Assembly: GCF_000011365.1 (NCBI RefSeq) | Contig: NC_004463.1 | Location: forward strand, 7,116,001 to 7,180,000 | Origin: Bradyrhizobium diazoefficiens USDA 110 | Lineage (GTDB): Bacteria > Pseudomonadota > Alphaproteobacteria > Rhizobiales > Xanthobacteraceae | Length of the DNA: 64,000 nt | Direction of reading: 5' to 3' | In this document: piece after piece, positions 17,267 through 25,320 of the stretch | How positions within the stretch are numbered: the stretch's first letter is position 1 | Layout: the number at the start of each line of letters is the position of its first letter | Position numbers and translations under genes: made by a program | Notes under the pieces: generated by a model | Databases searched by the model: none | What the model was told of the DNA's origin: nothing | The model's input: only the letters and a program-made list of their open reading frames with translations

Positions 17267-18034
17267 CTAGCCTCCCGCGCGGCGGCGCGCTTCGGCAGCC
17301 GCGGCCTGCGTGGTCTCGGCATCGGTGCCGAGATAGACCTCGATGACCCGGGGATCGCCCGCGACCTGGCTCGGCAACCCTTCCGAGATCTTCTCGCCGT
17401 GATCGAGCACCATGACGCGATCGACCACCCGCATCAGCACGCCCATGATGTGCTCGACCCAGATGATGGTGATGCCGAGCTCGTCTCGGATGTTGCGCAG
17501 CATGTCGGCGGCCTGGTCCATCTCGGTCTCGTCGAGGCCGCCGAGGCTTTCGTCGGCGAGCAGCAGTTTTGGCGCGGTGGCGAGCGCTTTCGCCAGCTCG
17601 AGCTTCTTCAGCCCGGCAGCGCCGAGGCCGTCGACGCTGGCATGGCGGTCGGTCGGCAGGCCGACCATGGCCAGCGACCGCTCGGCCGCTTCCTCGGCCT
17701 TGATGCGGCTGTGGCGGCCCTGGCCGTAGAAGCCGGCGAGCGCGACGTTCTCGAAGATGGTCAGGCGGCGGAAGGGGCGCGGAATCTGGAAGGTACGGCC
17801 GATGCCGCGGTTGATGATCCGGTGCGGCGCGAGGCCCGCGATCTCGTGCCCGGCGAACAGGATCGACCCGGAGGTCGGCGCCAGCGTGCCGGAGAGCATG
17901 TTGAAGATCGTGCTCTTGCCCGAGCCGTTCGGGCCGATCAGGCCGAGGATCTCGCCCTGGTCGACCCGAAACGATACGTTGTTCACCGCGGTGAAGCCGC
18001 CAAACCGCTTCACCAGCCCGCTGACTTCCAACAC
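17267..18034 (-). CDS. livG: ABC transporter ATPase LivG with degenerate signature motif
   Basis: A 255-residue ATP-binding subunit from a GTG start with GGAG six nt upstream; the frame is open for 34 more codons into the preceding gene but lacks a start signal there. Walker A GPNGSGKST is at 34-42, the Q-loop is GRTFQIPRPF, Walker B LLLADES has its Asp and Glu, and the H-loop is WVEH. The ABC signature, normally LSYGQQRR in LivG, reads LGAAGLKK (Leu137-), so the ATP-contacting Ser/Gly/Gln are lost. This would leave one of the two LivFG nucleotide sites non-canonical, as in other asymmetric ABC transporters (inference). Confidence 0.9.
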   Translation of the reverse strand: MLEVSGLVKRFGGFTAVNNVSFRVDQGEILGLIGPNGSGKSTIFNMLSGTLAPTSGSILFAGHEIAGLAPHRIINRGIGRTFQIPRPFRRLTIFENVALAGFYGQGRHSRIKAEEAAERSLAMVGLPTDRHASVDGLGAAGLKKLELAKALATAPKLLLADESLGGLDETEMDQAADMLRNIRDELGITIIWVEHIMGVLMRVVDRVMVLDHGEKISEGLPSQVAGDPRVIEVYLGTDAETTQAAAAEARRRAGG

Positions 18035-18063
18035 CAAAGGTCTCCGTCTCTTCGCGTGTTGCG

Positions 18064-19374
18064 CTACTGGTTGCTGTAGGTGGTGCCCTTCGGCAGTGGC
18101 AGCACGGCCTCGCGCTGCGCCTGGCTCTTGGGCCACACCACATGGGACTTGTCCTCGAGATACTGGATCACGACGGGGAACGAGCGCTCGTTCTGCCCTG
18201 CCATCGGCGTGCCTTCGCCGTAGAACTTGACGCCGAAGCCGAGCATGGTGCCGCCCTCGGGAATGTCAGTGTCGAGCGCCGCCTTGCGCAGCGCGTCGGG
18301 ATCGACCCCGCCGTATTTTTTGATCGCGCGCGGCAGCACATCGCTCATGAACACATAGGTATTGGACGCACCGATGCCGACATGGGCGGAGCGGATGGCG
18401 ACGCCGGGCCTGATCTTGTCGAACTCCTCGCCGACCATCTTGATCACGGGGGGAAGCTTCGGATCCATGGTCTTCTGGTTGGCGAGCCAGATCGAGATCG
18501 GGTCGGTGTTGAAGATGTAGGTGGCATCCGCGCCCATGCCCTCCTTCAGCTTCTCATAGACGCCGTAGCCGGCGCCATGCCCCATCAGCGCGCCGAACTT
18601 CAGCCCCTGCTCGCGGGCCTGCCGCAGCAGCAGCGTGATGTCGGGGTTGTAGCCGGTGTGGAAGATCACGTCGGGCTTGGCGCGCTTCAGCTTGGTCACC
18701 AGCGCGGAGAGATCCGGCGCGGTCGCCGAATAACCTTCCTTCATCACGACGTTGAAGCCGGCCTTCTTGGCGCCCGCCTCGTTACCCCTGGAGACGTCGA
18801 CGCCATAGGCGCCGTCCTCATGGATGATGGCGACGCGCAGATCCTTCGGCTCCTTGTCGAACTTCGCCTTGGCGTTCTGGGCGATGAAATCCATCGTCAT
18901 CATGCCGAACTGATCGCCGCTCGCCTGCGGACGGAAGACGTATTTGTAGCCCTTCTCGTTGAACACGGCGGACGAGATGCAGGTCGTCATCCACATGAAC
19001 TTCTTGAGCTGCTCGACACGGGCCGCGACCGGCACGCATTGTGCCGAGGAGAAGAAGCCGAGCACCATGTCCACCTTCTCCTGCTCGAGCAGGCGGACGG
19101 ATTCGTTGATGGCGACGTCGGGCTTGCTCTGCGCATCGGCATAGACCGCCTCGATCTTGTAGCCCTCGACGCCGGTCCTGGCGAAATGGTCGAGGATGAT
19201 TTTTGCGCCGACATAGTTGAGTTCGGACCCGCCGCCCGCGAGCGGGCCGGTCAGGTCGTACACCACGCCGATCTTGATCTTCTTCTCCTGGGCCTGGGCG
19301 GAGACCGCCAAGCCCGTCGCGGCAATCGCGACCAACAGCCCCCGTACCAAGCGGGCAGCCATGCGCAGGCGCAT
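18064..19374 (-). CDS. Periplasmic amino-acid/amide-binding protein of the Liv-type transporter
   Basis: A 436-residue substrate-binding protein with a signal peptide ending AVSAQA. The mature N-terminus KIKIGVVYDLTGPLAGGGSELNYVGAKI and VYADAQSKPDVAINE are typical of type I periplasmic binding proteins (LivK/AmiC class). It is longer than LivK (about 370), like many rhizobial homologues used for amides, urea or aromatic compounds, so leucine need not be the ligand. The ATG follows GGGAGG, and a TTGACA promoter lies 57 bp upstream. It is the first gene of the seven-gene operon. Confidence 0.92.
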   Translation of the reverse strand: MRLRMAARLVRGLLVAIAATGLAVSAQAQEKKIKIGVVYDLTGPLAGGGSELNYVGAKIILDHFARTGVEGYKIEAVYADAQSKPDVAINESVRLLEQEKVDMVLGFFSSAQCVPVAARVEQLKKFMWMTTCISSAVFNEKGYKYVFRPQASGDQFGMMTMDFIAQNAKAKFDKEPKDLRVAIIHEDGAYGVDVSRGNEAGAKKAGFNVVMKEGYSATAPDLSALVTKLKRAKPDVIFHTGYNPDITLLLRQAREQGLKFGALMGHGAGYGVYEKLKEGMGADATYIFNTDPISIWLANQKTMDPKLPPVIKMVGEEFDKIRPGVAIRSAHVGIGASNTYVFMSDVLPRAIKKYGGVDPDALRKAALDTDIPEGGTMLGFGVKFYGEGTPMAGQNERSFPVVIQYLEDKSHVVWPKSQAQREAVLPLPKGTTYSNQ

Positions 19375-19430
19375 CTAAACCTCCCTGGACGATTGTGCAT
19401 TGCATTCTTCTTGCTTTTGCTTTTTCGCCC

Positions 19431-19459
19431 ATCACATGGGCTGCGCGCAGCGATGTCAA
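19431..19459 (-). promoter_or_regulatory. Sigma70-type promoter of the liv-ppk2-patatin operon
   Basis: On the minus strand a perfect -35 TTGACA (19459-19454) is followed after 17 nt by TGTGAT (19436-19431), about 57 bp before the binding-protein start. It lies directly after the end of the Nudix gene. Confidence 0.6.
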
Positions 19460-19460
19460 G

Positions 19461-19480
19461 CCTCGCGCGTCAGCGCGAGG
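19461..19480 (-). terminator. GC-rich hairpin spanning the Nudix stop codon
   Basis: CCTCGCGC and GCGCGAGG form a perfect 8-bp stem with a 4-nt loop that contains the TGA stop of the Nudix gene. No U-run follows, so it may act as a weak or factor-dependent terminator or a 3' end stabiliser. Confidence 0.4.
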
Positions 19481-20174
19481 CGAACTGCTGCGCGACGAAG
19501 GCCGTGACAAATCGCGGCATGGTAGGTGTGAGATCATCCATCCCGCGCACGAGATGAATGGCCGACAACTCAGGTTCGGTCTCGCGCGCGAGATTGGCTT
19601 CGATCCGGGCACGGATCGCCTCGCCCGGCATGTCCAGGTTGATTATCTGAATCATTGCAATCGCATGGCCACTGACGACGCAGTGCCAGTCGGTTTCCGC
19701 CGCGTAGTCGGCCGCGGTCAGGCCGGTCTCCTCGGCGAGCTCGCGGACGACGCTGCCGGGAATGTCGAGCACACCGTCCCTGACGTCGTCGAGATCGGGC
19801 GTGCCGGAGGGGAAATAGATGCGGCCGGCATTGGCGGTGTGCTGCGCCATTTCGCCCATCACGAAGGCGCCGTCGGAGGCGCGCAGCGCGCCCATGCCGA
19901 AACCGTTGAACACGGCAGTGTCAGGGAAGCCCCAGTCGCGCCAGGCGAGGAAGCTCGCGAAATCGGTCTCGAAATAGGTCGCGGCGAGATGGCCGTCCGT
20001 GAACACGGCATCGCGCCCGAGCAGGACGCGGCCGTTCCAGATTTTCGGCCGCTCGCGCTGCTTCTCGGCAAAGTGCGCCGCGATCTCGGCGCGCCGTTCC
20101 TCGGCGAACGGCCAGATGATTGGCCGCACGGCGAGATCAAGCGTCGTGACGCGATGAATGACCGGGGACGTCAT
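19470..20174 (-). CDS. Nudix hydrolase
   Basis: A 234-residue soluble protein with a partial Nudix box: the second half RELAEETGL fits the consensus, while the first half (SGTPDLDDVRDGVLDIPGSVV) lacks the usual leading Gly/Glu spacing. About 100 residues precede the box, as in Nudix enzymes with an N-terminal accessory domain. The substrate (nucleoside diphosphate derivative) is unknown. It starts 29 bp after the NitT/TauT binding protein gene on the same strand and is probably cotranscribed with it. Confidence 0.85.
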   Translation of the reverse strand: MTSPVIHRVTTLDLAVRPIIWPFAEERRAEIAAHFAEKQRERPKIWNGRVLLGRDAVFTDGHLAATYFETDFASFLAWRDWGFPDTAVFNGFGMGALRASDGAFVMGEMAQHTANAGRIYFPSGTPDLDDVRDGVLDIPGSVVRELAEETGLTAADYAAETDWHCVVSGHAIAMIQIINLDMPGEAIRARIEANLARETEPELSAIHLVRGMDDLTPTMPRFVTAFVAQQFASR

Positions 20175-20203
20175 GAAGCCTGGTTACCACGCCTTCGCGT
20201 CAG

Positions 20204-21229
20204 TTATTTGGCGCTCCCCGTGGTCTTCTTGGCCTGCTCGACATACCTGTTGGTAAAGGTCTTGCTGACGTCGATCTTGGCGTTGGCGACCTCGGGCGAG
20301 CCGACGCTGAACACGGCGAGCACGGCGTCCGCGCCCTTCGGGTCCATCTTGCCGGTCTCGGAGAACATCGGGATCGTGTTCTTCAGCGCGGCGAGATAGA
20401 GGTCCTTGTTCTTGCCGACGGTCTCTTCCGGCATCTTCGCCATGATCTCCTCAGGCGAGTGCGAGTGAATCCAGACCAGCGTGGCGAGGATCGCATTGGT
20501 GAGCGCCTGCGTCTCCTTCTCGTGGCCGTTGACCCAGGCCGCGGTCGAATACAGCGCGCCGCCCGGATATTCGCCGCCGAACGTCTCAAGCGTGTCCTTC
20601 TGGGTGCGGGTGTCGCTGAGAATGCGCAGATCCTTGTGGCTGCCCTGGAGCACCGTGACGGAGGGATCCAGCATCACGGCTGCGTCGATCTGCCCCTGCT
20701 CCATCGCGGCCACCGCGGTGGCACCGAGGCCGACGCCGATCACGGCGGTGCCGGCGGGATCGAGGCCATTCCTCTTGAGCATGTATTTGAGGAAGAAGTC
20801 GGTGGAGGATCCGGGGGCGCTGACGCCGACCTTCTTGCCGGCGAGATCCTTGATCGACTTGATTTCGTTCGTGTGCGCGGGCGAAACCACCAGCACGAGG
20901 CCGGGATAGCGGTCATAGACGACGAAGGCCTGGAGCTCCTGCTTCTTGGCCGCCAGGTTGACGCAATGGTCGAAATAGCCGGAGACCACGTCGGCGCTGC
21001 CGCCGAGCACGGCCTTGAGCGCATCCGAACCGCCCTTGAGGTCCACGAGTTCGACATTGAGGCCGGCCTTGTCGTATTCGCCGAGCTGCTTGGCCAGCAC
21101 CGTGGGCAGATAGCACAGGCAGGAACCGCCGCCGACCGCGATGGTCACCTTGCTTTGCGCCGCGGCAAGACCGGTGGTGAGCGTCAGCGCAAGCAGCGCG
21201 CCGGCGAGCCTGGCAATCGTGTTCTTCAT
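20204..21229 (-). CDS. NitT/TauT-type ABC transporter substrate-binding protein
   Basis: A 341-residue periplasmic protein with a signal peptide ending GLAAAQ. The NMT1/SsuA-like fold is visible in AVGGGSCLCYLPTVLAKQLG, ELVDLKGGSDALKAVLGGSADVV and KSIKDLAGKKVGVSAPGSSTD. Ligands of this class are sulfonates, nitrate, thiamine precursors or aromatic acids; none can be chosen. I start at the ATG after GGAGGAAACC; ten upstream codons are open. Its presumed permease and ATPase lie 4 kb away at 25321-26927, beyond the sigma-factor operon. Confidence 0.9.
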   Translation of the reverse strand: MKNTIARLAGALLALTLTTGLAAAQSKVTIAVGGGSCLCYLPTVLAKQLGEYDKAGLNVELVDLKGGSDALKAVLGGSADVVSGYFDHCVNLAAKKQELQAFVVYDRYPGLVLVVSPAHTNEIKSIKDLAGKKVGVSAPGSSTDFFLKYMLKRNGLDPAGTAVIGVGLGATAVAAMEQGQIDAAVMLDPSVTVLQGSHKDLRILSDTRTQKDTLETFGGEYPGGALYSTAAWVNGHEKETQALTNAILATLVWIHSHSPEEIMAKMPEETVGKNKDLYLAALKNTIPMFSETGKMDPKGADAVLAVFSVGSPEVANAKIDVSKTFTNRYVEQAKKTTGSAK

Positions 21230-21368
21230 TGGTTTCCTCCGTTCGGCCGGCGGCACCATAGAGCAGCGGGACCGGCTTGAGAAGCACTGCCTAAGTGCGA
21301 CTCGCCATCAGCCTTTGGGCGCAATAGCATGGCCAAACAAGAACAATTCCTGATGGGGAGAATCATCC

Positions 21369-21818
21369 ATGAATCGCCTTGCCGCCGGACTGTCGATCGC
21401 CGCCGCCTTTGCCGCCGGATGCGGCGCAAACCAGTTGCTCCGGCCGGCGCTGGCCGCCGAGAACGTCACCGCACAGATCATCCACACCGGCGAGATGGAA
21501 GGCGACGCGCTCGGGCCCGCCAACAATGTCGGCTATCGCTCCAAGATGTTCGCAAGCGCCGACGGCGCCACCATCTCGATCCAGGTCGGCAATGTGCCCA
21601 AGCACCTGCATCCCAACACCAACGAAATCCAGTACATCCTGGACGGGACCGGGACGATCTGGCTCGGCGACAAGGAGGTCACGGTGAAGCCGGGCGACCT
21701 CATCATCATCCCCAAGGGCACGCCGCATGGCGGCACTAAGCCGATCAGCGGCCAGGTTAAGGCAATCGCGATCAAGACGCCGCCGCAGGCGCCCGACGAT
21801 ACCAAGCTGCTGGATTGA
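21369..21818 (+). CDS. Exported cupin-domain protein
   Basis: A 149-residue protein with an N-terminal signal sequence (LAAGLSIAAAFAAGCGA; a possible lipobox is weak) and a single cupin barrel. Cupin motif 1 shows as PKHLHPNTNEIQYILDG with candidate metal ligands His, His and Glu, and motif 2 as KPGDLIIIPKGTPHGG. Function unknown; such small periplasmic cupins often bind metals or sense small molecules. The ATG has GGGGAG upstream. It is divergent from the binding-protein gene and convergent with the anti-sigma gene. Confidence 0.88.
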   Translation: MNRLAAGLSIAAAFAAGCGANQLLRPALAAENVTAQIIHTGEMEGDALGPANNVGYRSKMFASADGATISIQVGNVPKHLHPNTNEIQYILDGTGTIWLGDKEVTVKPGDLIIIPKGTPHGGTKPISGQVKAIAIKTPPQAPDDTKLLD

Positions 21819-21874
21819 GCATTCGCGCTGCCGGGGCTCGCGCGACGCGCGGGCCCGTCCACTGAATGTCCCGG

Positions 21875-22648
21875 CTAGATCGGGCGCGCCTGCTTCCTGA
21901 TCTCGTTCGCGATCGGCTTGAGCGTGTCCGTCGGAAGCTCGCCGACGAGCGTATAGCCCATGCCGCCGTCCGCCCAGGCGAAACCCGCGACATCACCGGT
22001 CGATTGCGGCAGCATCGGCGTATCCTGTCCACCGCGGCTCATCGGGCGCGTCAGCACGACAAGGCGATCGCCGCGATCGTCGTCGTACATGAACATCGCG
22101 GCCGGACCGTGCGAGGTCGCAACGAGACGACCTCCCATCAGCCGATAGCCGGACACGGAAAGATCCGGCACCTTGACCGGCTGCTTCAGCCGGTTGGAGA
22201 CCCATTGCGTGAGCTCGGCACTGTCGGACGCACGTATCTCGACCGGCCGCACGCGGTCCGGTGCATAGACGCCGTAAGAGTAGGCCGCCTCCTGCGCCAA
22301 TGCGGACAGTCCGTTCGAGCCATCCTGCAACAGGCTGCGCATGGTCCAGCCGCCGAGACCGCCGATGCTCAGGAGCAACAGCGCCGCGATTGCCCACCAT
22401 GCGTGCAGAGGGCGCCGCTTCCGGCTCTCGATCATGTGCGACAGGTTCAACTCGGCCGGCAATGGTTCATCGGCGATTGACGCCAGCGCGCTGCGCAACT
22501 GCTCGCGCTGGGCGGCAAAGGCCGCGACGCGCCCGGCGACATCCGGGTGATCGTCCAGATAGGATGCGACCTCCGCACGACGCTCAGGCTCGAGCGCGTG
22601 GTCCACAAAGGCGTGGAGATCGTCTTCCGTGATCGGCCGTTGGCTCAT
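21875..22648 (-). CDS. Membrane anti-sigma factor
   Basis: A 257-residue single-span membrane protein. The N-terminal cytoplasmic part (ITEDDLHAFVDHALEPERRAEVASYLDDHP) is the anti-sigma domain typical of RsiW/ChrR-like regulators but without the zinc HxxxCxxC motif. The membrane segment is about 83-101 (WWAIAALLLLSIGGLGG), followed by a ~150-residue periplasmic sensor region. The ATG overlaps the stop of the sigma factor gene by 4 bp, so the two are translated together. It should hold the sigma factor inactive until a periplasmic signal arrives. Confidence 0.9.
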   Translation of the reverse strand: MSQRPITEDDLHAFVDHALEPERRAEVASYLDDHPDVAGRVAAFAAQREQLRSALASIADEPLPAELNLSHMIESRKRRPLHAWWAIAALLLLSIGGLGGWTMRSLLQDGSNGLSALAQEAAYSYGVYAPDRVRPVEIRASDSAELTQWVSNRLKQPVKVPDLSVSGYRLMGGRLVATSHGPAAMFMYDDDRGDRLVVLTRPMSRGGQDTPMLPQSTGDVAGFAWADGGMGYTLVGELPTDTLKPIANEIRKQARPI

Positions 22649-23163
22649 TTCATGCTCCGCAATGCCACGACGTTCCCCGGTGCAACGCCGTCCATCTCCT
22701 GCAGCAGCCGCTCCCGCGCACGCGACAGGCGCGACATCACTGTCCCGACCGGGACGTTCAACACGTCCGCGGCGGCGGCGTAGGAAAGATCCTCGACTGC
22801 AACAAGCAACAACACAGCCCGCTGCTCCTGCGGCAGTCTCGCAAGCTTGTTCAGGACATCCTGATAGATCAGCCTGTGCTCCTGCGCTGCCGCACTGACA
22901 AGCTCGCGCTCGCCGGCATCGTCGATCGGCATATGCCTGCCCCGCGCTGTTGTCTGGCGAAATTGAGTGACCGCCAGATTGTGGAGGATCGTGAACAGCC
23001 AGGCGCGCACGCTGCCGTCGCGCCGCTGGTGCCAGCGGCCGACGGCCCGCTCCAGGCAATCCTGAACCAGATCGTCGGCGGCCGCGCGATCGCGTACGAG
23101 GGCGCGCGCATAGCGGCGGAGCGCGGGGATCAGCGGTTCGACCTGAACCAGCATATCCTTCAT
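22645..23163 (-). CDS. ECF RNA polymerase sigma factor
   Basis: A 172-residue extracytoplasmic-function sigma factor. Region 2 is RDRAAADDLVQDCLERAVGR through AWLFTILHNLAVTQFRQ, and region 4 is LPQEQRAVLLLVAVEDLSYA with the DNA-binding helix VPVGTVMSRLSRARERL. The ATG has CGGAG 7 nt upstream; the frame is open 32 codons further without a signal. It lies 40 bp after the propeller gene and overlaps the anti-sigma gene, forming a four-gene operon with the DUF305 gene. The ECF-like promoter before the operon suggests autoregulation. Confidence 0.94.
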   Translation of the reverse strand: MKDMLVQVEPLIPALRRYARALVRDRAAADDLVQDCLERAVGRWHQRRDGSVRAWLFTILHNLAVTQFRQTTARGRHMPIDDAGERELVSAAAQEHRLIYQDVLNKLARLPQEQRAVLLLVAVEDLSYAAAADVLNVPVGTVMSRLSRARERLLQEMDGVAPGNVVALRSMK

Positions 23164-23203
23164 GGGGCGCTCCGCCTGCTCTCCATTGCCGCTCGGCCGG
23201 ACG

Positions 23204-24673
23204 TCATTGCGCCTCGATCTGGACCGCCTCGCCGGGCATGGCCACGTCGCCGGACGCAATCACCAGATACCGTCTTGCAGCTGCCGCAGACTGATCGACA
23301 ATCTGCCGGATCGGACCGGCCGCGTTGACGATAGCTGATCCGGCCGGATTGGTCATGAACGCCGCCAACGGCTGCAACGTACCACTTCCATCGCCATGCT
23401 CCGCCAGCGCCAGCACATATTTCTGCCTGGGCTCAAGTCCCGTCACCGAAGCCTGCAAGATCTGGATCAGGCCCTGATCGAACAGCGAGACGCTGGTCGG
23501 CGCCTTTCCGTCCTTCGAACCGTCCCTGGATGCAAGCGCGAGATGAGCGAACTGGCCGGCAACGCCGAGGGCCTGCAGGTTCTGGCGGTCATCAGGATTG
23601 GGAGCCGCACCTGGAACGTAGGCAATGGCCTGCGGCGCCTGGCCGATCGGGACATTCGCCACCACGCTGTTGGTTGCGGTGTCGATCGCCGCGAGCGCGT
23701 CGGCGTTCTCAAGCCCGACATAGATGCGCGTGCCGTCGCCGGACGGCCAGACGCCGTGCGGCAGATTGCCGACCGGGATCGTCGCGACTTGCGAGAAGTC
23801 GTCGGTGCGGAACACCTTCACCTGGTTCAGGCCACCGATGGTGACGTAGGCAAATGTTCCCCTGGCAGTGTGCGCGAAATTGACGTGGTTGGTGATCGGA
23901 CCGGTATCGATCGTCCTGATCGGGTTGAACGGCGGCCTAGCGTTGAACACCTGAGTCCTGCCCGTATCCTTCAGCGTGAACCACACCTGGTTTCCATCCG
24001 GCGTCACCGCGATGTTCGGGCAGAACGGGCTTTCCTGCTTCACTTTGGCGATGATCTTGTGCTCGGCGACCGCGACGACGTCGGTCTCGGGATTGAAGGA
24101 CGAGCAGATGTAGGCGTATTTGCCGTCCGGCGAAAACATCTGCATGCCCGGCCCGCTGGGGGTGGTGATGCGGCGTCTTTCCTCAAAGCTCTGCGGGTCG
24201 ATCACGGAGATGTAGTTTTCGCCGCGAACGGTGACCCACACCTCCTTGCCGTCCGGCGTGAAGAAGGCCTCGTGCGGCGACCGCCCGATATAGGTCGTGT
24301 GCTTGACCGCATTGGTCGCGGTGTCGATGAAGGTGACCGAGTTTGAGCCGATCGACACCACGGCAAGCATCTTGTGATCGGGCGAAAAGCCCATGCCATG
24401 CACGAGAACCTGGCCCTTGTAGAGCGGGCTGAAATTGCCGGGCTGCGGGTCGCCGAGCCGGATCACCCCAAGCAGCTTGTTGTCGACCGGGTCGGTCACC
24501 GAGACCGTGTTCGAGAACTGCTCCGCGGCATAGACGCGGTCGTGATGGCTGATCGGAATATCGGGTGAGGACAGCGCGCCCGGCGCCTGCCCTGCCCATG
24601 CGGCTGAACCGGTTGCAAGCATGGTGGCCGCCAGGAAGATGCTCTTCCCGATGCTGCTTCTCGACGTCTTCAT
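23204..24673 (-). CDS. Periplasmic YVTN-type beta-propeller protein
   Basis: A 489-residue exported protein (signal peptide ends GSAAWA). Several YVTN/YncE blades are visible, each with a pattern like NKLLGVIRLGD, TNAVKHTTYIGRSPHEAFFTPDGKEVWVT and TNSVVANVPIGQAPQAIAY. The C-terminal ~130 residues are a separate domain. Such propellers bind proteins, DNA or redox partners; no catalytic motif is seen. It is the second gene of the DUF305-propeller-sigma-anti-sigma operon, so it may be an output or a signal-binding component of that regulator (inference). Confidence 0.88.
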   Translation of the reverse strand: MKTSRSSIGKSIFLAATMLATGSAAWAGQAPGALSSPDIPISHHDRVYAAEQFSNTVSVTDPVDNKLLGVIRLGDPQPGNFSPLYKGQVLVHGMGFSPDHKMLAVVSIGSNSVTFIDTATNAVKHTTYIGRSPHEAFFTPDGKEVWVTVRGENYISVIDPQSFEERRRITTPSGPGMQMFSPDGKYAYICSSFNPETDVVAVAEHKIIAKVKQESPFCPNIAVTPDGNQVWFTLKDTGRTQVFNARPPFNPIRTIDTGPITNHVNFAHTARGTFAYVTIGGLNQVKVFRTDDFSQVATIPVGNLPHGVWPSGDGTRIYVGLENADALAAIDTATNSVVANVPIGQAPQAIAYVPGAAPNPDDRQNLQALGVAGQFAHLALASRDGSKDGKAPTSVSLFDQGLIQILQASVTGLEPRQKYVLALAEHGDGSGTLQPLAAFMTNPAGSAIVNAAGPIRQIVDQSAAAARRYLVIASGDVAMPGEAVQIEAQ

Positions 24674-24682
24674 GTGGCGCTC

Positions 24683-25219
24683 CTACTTCTTCATTCCGGC
24701 GGACATGTCCATCTGCATGCCCGGGTGATGATGGACGCTTGCAACGGGGCCAGACGGCGGCTGGGTCGGGGCGGGCGTCGTATCGGTTGCCGGTTCGCCG
24801 ATCGCGAGCTTCATGGCCGCGATCTCCTGCATCTGGTCGACGATGATTTCCTGGGCAATGCGCCGCAACTGCTCGTTCTTGCCGTAGCGCAATTCGATGA
24901 CCGCCATGTCGATCGCACCCTGATGATGCGGATTCATCATCGCGACGAAGTCGCGATCGACGTCGCCCGTCGGCTTGGCAGCCATGTCGTTCATCATCTT
25001 GGCCATGGCGGATTCGTTTTCTTCCAGGAACGCACGCTCCTCCGCGCTCAGCGCAGCCGGCGGGTTGGCCGGATGGGCTTCATGCGCGAATACGAGCGGA
25101 GGAATTGCGAAGGCGACGAGAATGCGTGCGCCGATGAGTGCCATGCCAAGGCCGGGCCTTGGCCATCGGCATCTGCCTGCGAGCGCCGCAACGAGGCGAT
25201 GAAACTGTGACCGGTGCAT
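24683..25219 (-). CDS. Exported DUF305 protein
   Basis: A 178-residue exported protein whose core is DUF305, a four-helix ferritin-like domain recognised by DRDFVAMMNPHHQGAIDMAVIEL and the Met/His-rich tail HHHPGMQMDMSAGM. Members often sit near copper or other metal-handling genes, and the His/Met pattern fits metal binding (inference). I use the ATG at 25219, with GGGAG upstream; the ATG at 25246 coincides with the predicted transcription start, and one at 25144 would give a neater signal peptide. First gene of the ECF operon. Confidence 0.85.
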   Translation of the reverse strand: MHRSQFHRLVAALAGRCRWPRPGLGMALIGARILVAFAIPPLVFAHEAHPANPPAALSAEERAFLEENESAMAKMMNDMAAKPTGDVDRDFVAMMNPHHQGAIDMAVIELRYGKNEQLRRIAQEIIVDQMQEIAAMKLAIGEPATDTTPAPTQPPSGPVASVHHHPGMQMDMSAGMKK

Positions 25220-25250
25220 CCTGAACTCCCATGCAGGTGGTTGCATGGGG

Positions 25251-25279
25251 GTATGACGCGTGGGCGCGCGTTCTATTCC
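25251..25279 (-). promoter_or_regulatory. ECF-type promoter of the sigma-factor operon
   Basis: GGAATA (25279-25274) and CGTCATAC (25258-25251) are separated by 15 nt, the geometry of ECF-sigma promoters, and end about 30 bp before the DUF305 start. Since the operon encodes an ECF sigma factor, autoregulation is the natural reading (inference). Confidence 0.65.
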
Positions 25280-25320
25280 GGCCGGTCAATCACATAAATG
25301 TCAGCAGGACAACGCGGCGG

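Noticed and set aside
14649..18143. 1164-codon ORF covering the whole liv cluster
   Set aside because: Only its last 338 codons are LivM; the rest is out of frame with livH, livF and livG, which have their own starts and motifs.
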